A program made the translations under genes and the position numbers. Below the pieces are notes generated by a model. That model searched no databases. It worked only from the letters and a program-made list of their open reading frames with translations, and was not told the origin of the DNA. DNA of 10,251 bases from positions 1-10,251 of the forward strand of contig JAFAUA010000379.1 of NCBI GenBank assembly GCA_019243595.1. Direction: 5' to 3'. This DNA comes from Acidimicrobiia bacterium. GTDB taxonomy: Bacteria > Actinomycetota > Acidimicrobiia > Acidimicrobiales > AC-14. Shown here piece after piece: positions 7,422 through 10,251 of the stretch. Numbering within the stretch: position 1 is the first letter of the stretch; each line of letters starts with the position of its first letter.

Positions 7422-7442
7422 GTGCGCGACACGTGCGCGACA
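7422..7442. repeat. Two tandem copies of GTGCGCGACA, 11-bp period
   Basis: The 10-mer occurs at 7422-7431 and again at 7433-7442. An 11-bp spacing puts both copies on the same face of the helix, as in tandem protein-binding sites, though two copies may be chance in GCGC-rich DNA. Confidence 0.35.
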
Positions 7443-7479
7443 TGCAAAAAGTCCTTGCAAACAAAGGATTTTCGCGTCC

Positions 7480-7489
7480 AACACGTGTT
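7480..7489. repeat. 10-bp perfect palindrome
   Basis: AACACGTGTT is fully self-complementary with a CACGTG core. It sits immediately before the alternating GC tract at 7490. It may be an operator; no regulator gene adjoins it. Confidence 0.35.
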
Positions 7490-7514
7490 TGCGCGCGCGT
7501 TGCACATGCACGCG
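7490..7514. other. Alternating purine-pyrimidine tract, Z-DNA-prone
   Basis: Bases 7490-7500 and 7501-7514 alternate pyrimidine and purine without exception, with a single phase break between them. The first part is almost pure GC alternation. Such tracts are the classic sequence type for left-handed DNA under negative supercoiling. Function is not shown. Confidence 0.45.
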
Positions 7515-7522
7515 GTGCAACG
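7498..7522. repeat. Perfect 8-bp inverted repeat, 9-nt loop
   Basis: CGTTGCAC at 7498-7505 and GTGCAACG at 7515-7522 are exact reverse complements around a 9-nt spacer that is itself alternating purine-pyrimidine. It overlaps the Z-prone tract and may be an operator or a small hairpin. Confidence 0.45.
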
Positions 7523-7586
7523 GAAATGCTTGACCGCAAGCGATCGTTCCTGTCTGATTGTTAGGTACTTCTTCATTACAGGGGAG

Positions 7587-7739
7587 TCAGCAACACCTTT
7601 GAACACGTTCGAGTTGCCCGACAGAGTCGCTGTAGAGGCGATGCACGAGGTCGTGCAACCCGCGCACAGGCGCGGCGATCAAGTTCTCAGCGAGCTCCGC
7701 GTACGAGGAGTTCCTGAACAAGAGCGGAGGGACTGTCAT
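7587..7739 (-). CDS. Candidate small ORF, 50 aa
   Basis: ATG at 7739 to TGA at 7587 encodes 50 residues including YAELAENLIAAPVRGLHDLV and a C-terminal Cys-Cys. About three quarters of its codons end in G or C, although the surrounding DNA is AT-richer, and the predicted protein is a normal-looking amphipathic helix mix rather than the Arg/Ser-rich sequence of shadow frames. Its ATG overlaps the TGA of a short minus-strand frame (ATG 7833, 32 codons) in ATGA. No Shine-Dalgarno or family match is recognised. It could be a real small protein, a remnant of a longer gene, or chance; I would not assign a function. Confidence 0.3.
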   Translation of the reverse strand: MTVPPLLFRNSSYAELAENLIAAPVRGLHDLVHRLYSDSVGQLERVQRCC

Positions 7740-7822
7740 CCGGCAGCCCCCGCCCGGAAGGCGTCGTCGATTGAGATGGCGTCTTCATAGGCAAGAGCCA
7801 CGCGTAAAGCACGGCGTTGACG

Positions 7823-7830
7823 AAAGGCGG
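7823..7830 (+). promoter_or_regulatory. Ribosome binding site of the lysine-rich protein gene
   Basis: AAAGGCGG lies 5 nt before the GTG at 7836 and resembles a Shine-Dalgarno. It fixes the GTG start, since an in-frame TGA at 7818 excludes an upstream extension. Confidence 0.5.
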
Positions 7831-7835
7831 CCATC

Positions 7836-8132
7836 GTGAGCCCAGCCAAGAAGGCATCTTCGGGCGCCCGAAAGGCGACGAAGAAGCGGACGGCGAAGAA
7901 GTCGACCGCACGCAAGAAGACCACAGCGAGGAAGGCGCCCGCCCGTAAGAAGGCAACGGCGCGGAAGAAGACTGCGACGCGGAAGAAGACCGCGACGAAG
8001 AAGAAGACTGCGACCCGTAAGAAGGCCGCGACCAAGAAGAAGGCGACGCGCAAGAAGGCGCCCGCCCGCAAGAAGACTGCAGCGCGCAAGAAGACGACGG
8101 CCCGCAAGCGGCCGGCCGCCAAGAAGCGCTAG
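7836..8132 (+). CDS. Lysine-rich histone H1-like basic protein
   Basis: A 98-aa protein made almost entirely of Lys, Arg, Ala and Thr, with no acidic or aromatic residues. It consists of irregular repeats of about 5-6 residues such as TARKK, PARKK, TATRKK and AATKKK. This is the composition of histone-H1-like bacterial proteins and of the C-terminal tail of mycobacterial HupB, so it most likely binds DNA or RNA electrostatically in the nucleoid. There is no HU DNA-binding domain: the start has a good ribosome binding site and the frame is closed by TGA just upstream. None of the upstream frames shows HU motifs. It is convergent with the cofC operon and followed by a strong hairpin. Gene order resembles the hupB-fbiD-gpsA2 region recalled from M. 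tuberculosis. The exact nucleic-acid role is inferred. Confidence 0.78.
   Translation: MSPAKKASSGARKATKKRTAKKSTARKKTTARKAPARKKATARKKTATRKKTATKKKTATRKKAATKKKATRKKAPARKKTAARKKTTARKRPAAKKR
7962..8033 (+). repeat. Four 18-bp degenerate tandem repeats within the basic protein gene
   Basis: Four consecutive 18-bp units (7962-7979, 7980-7997, 7998-8015, 8016-8033) encode RKKTAT, RKKTAT, KKKTAT and RKKAAT. They differ mainly at scattered single bases. They show that the basic tail grows or shrinks by whole 6-residue units, so length should vary between strains. Confidence 0.65.
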
Positions 8133-8143
8133 CAACCCTCTGA

Positions 8144-8173
8144 CGACGAAGGGCCCGCAAGGGCCCTTCGTCG
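8144..8173. terminator. Perfect 13-bp hairpin, likely bidirectional terminator
   Basis: The stem CGACGAAGGGCCC and its exact complement enclose a GCAA tetraloop. It begins 11 bp after the stop of the basic protein gene and ends 21 bp before the stop of the convergent deacetylase gene. No T-run follows on either strand, common for high-GC actinobacterial terminators. Its position suggests it serves both converging transcripts. Confidence 0.8.
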
Positions 8174-8194
8174 CGTTGGGGCGGCAGTCCGCGG

Positions 8195-8929
8195 TTACAG
8201 GTCGCGGATGGCTTTGAAGCGTTCGCCGTAGGCGACGCCCGCCGGCCGCCCATGATCGGCGGCCGTGGCCGCCACACGCCGGCGGAAGCGCTCCACCTGA
8301 TGGTTGTCAGCCGGGTCGTCGATGTGCATCGTCGACCGGTACTGACTGCGGTGGGCGAGCAGGGCAGCGACCTTGGTTTGCAGGTGCGCGCCCACGTCCT
8401 CGACGTGGTCCGGTTCGTCGGCCTCCCACAGGAGCAGGGTCTTCGGGCGGTGGGGCGCCAGGCCCAGGTCCGGGAAGAACTGCGGGTCCCGGGCGGCCAC
8501 GATCCCCTCGGTCAGCAGGAAGCCGGCGTTTCGGTGGTCGGGATGCAGGCGGTAGCGGCGCCACGGGTCGTGGCCGAGGACGACGTCGGGTTGCAGCCGG
8601 CGGATCCAGCTCGCAACCTCACGACGTTCCGCGAGCCCGGCGTCGAGCTCGCCGTCGTTGTGCCCGAGGAAGACGACGTCGCCCGTGCCGCCGAGGACGC
8701 GGGACGCCTCCCGTTGCTCGGCCTGCCGGGTGCCGACGAGCTCGTCCTTGTCGACATCGGCGTCCCACGTGCCCTTGGACCCGTCGGTGCAGATGAGGTG
8801 ATGAATCGCGCATCCGGTAGCCGCCCATTTGGCGAATGTGCCGCCGCAACCGAACTCGACGTCGTCAGGGTGCGCAGCCACGGCGAGGGCCCGTTGGGGC
8901 ACGGGAAGATCGAGCGTAAAGACGGTCAC
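8195..8929 (-). CDS. PIG-L/LmbE family deacetylase
   Basis: A 244-aa zinc-dependent N-deacetylase of the PIG-L superfamily, which includes MshB, Mca and GlcNAc-phosphatidylinositol deacetylases. The metal and catalytic signature AHPDD (19-23) gives His20, Asp22 and Asp23, and HPDHR (129-133) gives the third ligand His132. A GHNDGEL stretch (89-95) also fits the family. The likely substrate is an N-acylated amino sugar or its conjugate; mycothiol metabolism is possible but not shown. GTG 8929 overlaps the TGA of the preceding small gene in GTGA, which fixes the start. The frame is open to 9373, but that part is the shadow of neighbouring genes. It is the last gene of the cofC operon, ending near the shared hairpin. 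No signal peptide is seen. Confidence 0.87.
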   Translation of the reverse strand: MTVFTLDLPVPQRALAVAAHPDDVEFGCGGTFAKWAATGCAIHHLICTDGSKGTWDADVDKDELVGTRQAEQREASRVLGGTGDVVFLGHNDGELDAGLAERREVASWIRRLQPDVVLGHDPWRRYRLHPDHRNAGFLLTEGIVAARDPQFFPDLGLAPHRPKTLLLWEADEPDHVEDVGAHLQTKVAALLAHRSQYRSTMHIDDPADNHQVERFRRRVAATAADHGRPAGVAYGERFKAIRDL

Positions 8930-9165
8930 ACGATGGAACGCCGACGCCGGCGGTAGGACGTGACGAGCGTGACCAGCACCCCGGCAACGACCAGCCCGAA
9001 GACGACGTGCATGGCCCGGTTCCCGCCCGTGGTGGCGACCCACGCATTGGCGATGGCGGCGACGAGCCCTACCGCGCTCAGCACGATCAGCGTGACGTGT
9101 TGCCAGCGGGGGAGGCGGGCCCATCCCCGTGCGACGTCCTCGTTCTCGCCGGGCTCGGTGCTCAA
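8926..9165 (-). CDS. Small two-helix membrane protein
   Basis: A 79-aa protein with a polar acidic N-terminus, two hydrophobic segments (about residues 23-45 and 51-70) and a strongly basic C-terminus (YRRRRRS), which by the positive-inside rule should be cytoplasmic. It starts at TTG 9165, whose TTGA overlaps the cofC stop, and ends in a GTGA overlap with the deacetylase start. The two 4-bp overlaps argue that it is translated. I do not recognise a family. Its place between an F420 biosynthesis gene and a deacetylase suggests cotranscription only; a shared function is not demonstrated. Confidence 0.7.
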   Translation of the reverse strand: MSTEPGENEDVARGWARLPRWQHVTLIVLSAVGLVAAIANAWVATTGGNRAMHVVFGLVVAGVLVTLVTSYRRRRRSIV

Positions 9166-9734
9166 CAGAGGGCCCCGGTGAGGTCGGCAGGGACGTCGAC
9201 GTCGTGGCCGAGGAGCGGTTCACGCACGACGCGTAGGCCCAACCCCAGCCGGCGCGCTTCGGCGCCGTGGCGCTGGAAGGAACCGGGTCCGTAGGAGAAC
9301 GTGAACCCCGACGCGGCCGGAACGCACGCCACGTTCGTGCCGTCGTCGCGCCTGTCGGGAACGAGGGTGACACCGGAGAAGCGGCCGGCCCACCCCAGCG
9401 GACCCGCGAGCGGGAGGTCGGCGTGGGCCACGATCACGCGCTCGGCACCGGCCGCCGCCAGGCGCTCGACTCCGGCCTCGACGGCGCCGTTGAGTCCGCG
9501 TCCGGGTTCCCACACGACGAGGGCGCCACTCTGACGCGCCCAGTCCGCGACCGTCGGGTCGTCGCACACGACGGCGACGGGAAGGGGCCGGGCTGCCTCG
9601 ACGACGTGCGTTGCCATCGCGCGCGCCAAGCGGCTTCGTTCGTCGGCTGGCAGCGCGGGTGCCAGCCGAACCTTGGCGTCGCCGAACGCCTTCACGGGAA
9701 CCAGCACGGCGACGGGCCCCAACCACTCGGTCAT
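9162..9734 (-). CDS. cofC: 2-phospho-L-lactate/phosphoenolpyruvate guanylyltransferase
   Basis: CofC (FbiD in mycobacteria) joins GTP to 2-phospho-L-lactate or phosphoenolpyruvate, giving the activated intermediate used by FbiA/CofD in coenzyme F420 biosynthesis. The 190-aa protein has a nucleotidyltransferase fold with VPVKAFGDAKVRL (12-24), GLNGAV (80-85), the acidic HADLPL (104-109), PDRRDDGTN (126-134), FSYGPGSFQRH (146-156) and a C-terminal DVDVPADL (178-185). It shows that the organism makes F420. ATG 9734 is chosen because a TAAGCT box lies 8 nt upstream and the family motif begins soon after; the frame is open to 9764. It is the first gene of a three-gene overlapping operon and divergent from gpsA, as recalled for M. 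tuberculosis fbiD-gpsA2. Confidence 0.92.
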   Translation of the reverse strand: MTEWLGPVAVLVPVKAFGDAKVRLAPALPADERSRLARAMATHVVEAARPLPVAVVCDDPTVADWARQSGALVVWEPGRGLNGAVEAGVERLAAAGAERVIVAHADLPLAGPLGWAGRFSGVTLVPDRRDDGTNVACVPAASGFTFSYGPGSFQRHGAEARRLGLGLRVVREPLLGHDVDVPADLTGALC

Positions 9735-9742
9735 CAACGCGA

Positions 9743-9748
9743 AGCTTA
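9743..9748 (-). promoter_or_regulatory. Putative -10 element of the cofC operon
   Basis: TAAGCT on the minus strand lies 8 nt before the cofC ATG with no Shine-Dalgarno between. It matches TANNNT and would give a leaderless or nearly leaderless transcript. No recognisable -35. Confidence 0.4.
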
Positions 9749-9765
9749 TGAGCCACCCCCACAAG

Positions 9766-9771
9766 TAGGGT
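9766..9771 (+). promoter_or_regulatory. Putative -10 element of gpsA
   Basis: TAGGGT lies exactly 7 nt before the gpsA ATG at 9779, and no ribosome binding site is present. This fits a leaderless transcript. It is back-to-back with the cofC box, 17 bp apart. Confidence 0.42.
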
Positions 9772-9778
9772 TTGGCCC

Positions 9779-10251
9779 ATGCCTCGGACCGCTGTCATCG
9801 GTGCCGGGTCGTGGGGGACCGCCGTTGCTGCTCTTGCCGCGCGCAACTCCCCGACCGTGCTCTGGGCGCGGCGCGCCGACCTGGCTGAGACCATCGCCAC
9901 GGCGCGCGTCAACCGTGACTACCTGCCCGACTACCAGTTGCCGAAAGGCCTCCATGCCACGTCGTCGCTCGAGGAGGCCCTCGACGGCGCCGAGGTGGTC
10001 GTCATGGGTGTGCCCTCGCACGGCTTCCGGGAGATCCTCGACGAGGCCAAGCCGTTCCTCACCGACGGGGCGCCCATCATCAGTCTCACCAAGGGCGTCG
10101 AGCAGGACACGCTGAAGCGCATGACCGAGGTCATCGCCGACGTCGCGCCCGACCACCCCCGCGGCGTCCTCACCGGTCCCAACCTGGCCAAGGAGGTCAT
10201 GGCCGGGTGGCCGGCGGCGAGCGTCGTGGCCATCGACGACGACGACATCGC
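9779..10251 (+). CDS. gpsA: Glycerol-3-phosphate dehydrogenase [NAD(P)+], 3'-truncated
   Basis: GpsA reduces dihydroxyacetone phosphate to sn-glycerol-3-phosphate, the backbone of membrane phospholipids. The window holds the first 157 codons, about half of the protein, and runs off the end without a stop. The N-terminus carries the dinucleotide-binding GAGSWGTAVA (8-17) and VLWARR. Later come VVMGVPSHGFREIL, the conserved ISLTKGVE with its substrate-contacting Lys, and LTGPNLAKEV, all characteristic of GpsA. The start at ATG 9779 places GxGxWG at the usual position. Divergent from cofC across a 44-bp gap containing both predicted -10 boxes. Confidence 0.94.
   Translation, partial: MPRTAVIGAGSWGTAVAALAARNSPTVLWARRADLAETIATARVNRDYLPDYQLPKGLHATSSLEEALDGAEVVVMGVPSHGFREILDEAKPFLTDGAPIISLTKGVEQDTLKRMTEVIADVAPDHPRGVLTGPNLAKEVMAGWPAASVVAIDDDDI

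Larger units (their letters stand above)
7324..7586. other. Non-coding-looking, AT-richer spacer with palindromes
   Basis: No convincing gene on either strand. By hand count, 131 of 240 bases (7321-7560) are G or C, about 55%, well below the neighbouring genes. The stretch is dense in GCGC, ACGCG and TTGCA words and holds several perfect palindromes and inverted repeats, a short tandem repeat and alternating purine-pyrimidine tracts, listed separately. ORFs across it (7401-7790 on +, 7298-7606 on -) are Cys/Arg/His-rich and lack the G/C third-position bias of real genes here. It probably contains the lipoprotein promoter, but no clear -35/-10 pair could be assigned. Confidence 0.5.

Noticed and set aside
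6832..7539. Lipoprotein extended upstream to an ATG at 7539
   Set aside because: It would place about 118 residues of Arg/Cys-rich sequence before the lipobox cysteine, incompatible with a signal peptide.
7401..7790. 129-codon plus-strand ORF before the basic protein gene, considered as a lost HU domain
   Set aside because: No HU motifs (no GFGTF-type or PAFKPG-like segment), poor third-position bias, many isolated Cys and His; more likely non-coding.
7962..8033. Regular short repeats considered as a CRISPR array
   Set aside because: Units are contiguous 18-mers without unique spacers and encode hexapeptide repeats in frame.
7736..8122. Hydrophobic minus-strand ORFs opposite the lysine-rich gene, looking like membrane proteins
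   Set aside because: Lys codons read in antisense become Phe/Leu/Leu-Arg repeats, an artefact of AAG-rich DNA.
8252..8956. 234-codon plus-strand ORF opposite the PIG-L deacetylase
   Set aside because: It mirrors the deacetylase codon phase; AHPDD and HPDHR on the minus strand establish the true gene.

Overview
The window is high-GC DNA from an actinobacterium, most likely a deep-branching lineage such as Acidimicrobiia; that placement is an inference. The support is strongly G/C-ending codons, GTG and TTG starts, a coenzyme F420 gene (cofC/fbiD) divergent from gpsA, and several genes with no Shine-Dalgarno but a TANNNT hexamer 7-8 nt before the start, as expected for leaderless transcripts. 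All genes were read by eye; no database search was possible.

Left block (1-6856, all +): the 3' part of an SbcC/Rad50-type DNA repair ATPase with a CxxC zinc hook; a polytopic GT39-family glycosyltransferase; an epoxide-hydrolase-like alpha/beta hydrolase with an Asp nucleophile; a zinc-ribbon protein whose reading frame appears broken by a single missing base near 4654; an HAD-IIA phosphatase; and a second alpha/beta hydrolase with a Ser nucleophile. From the epoxide hydrolase onward the genes abut or overlap and look cotranscribed.

Middle (6832-8195): a small lipoprotein on the minus strand overlaps the end of the last hydrolase. It is followed by about 500 bp with no confident gene. This stretch is AT-richer than its surroundings and holds palindromes, alternating purine-pyrimidine tracts and one candidate 50-aa minus-strand ORF. 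Next comes a + strand gene for a 98-aa, almost pure Lys/Arg/Ala/Thr histone-H1-like protein, closed by a perfect 13-bp hairpin.

Right block (8195-10251): a tightly overlapping minus-strand operon of cofC (F420 biosynthesis), a 79-aa two-helix membrane protein and a PIG-L/LmbE-family deacetylase. It is divergent from gpsA, which runs off the window. Recalled M. tuberculosis gene order has the same topology: a lysine-rich-tailed HU gene convergent to the fbiD block, and fbiD divergent from gpsA2. Here the protein in the hupB position keeps only the lysine-rich tail. No CRISPR array, insertion sequence, tRNA or rRNA gene was seen, and no clearly new multi-gene system. The best leads are the HU-less basic protein with its unusual upstream DNA, and the frame-disrupted zinc-ribbon gene.
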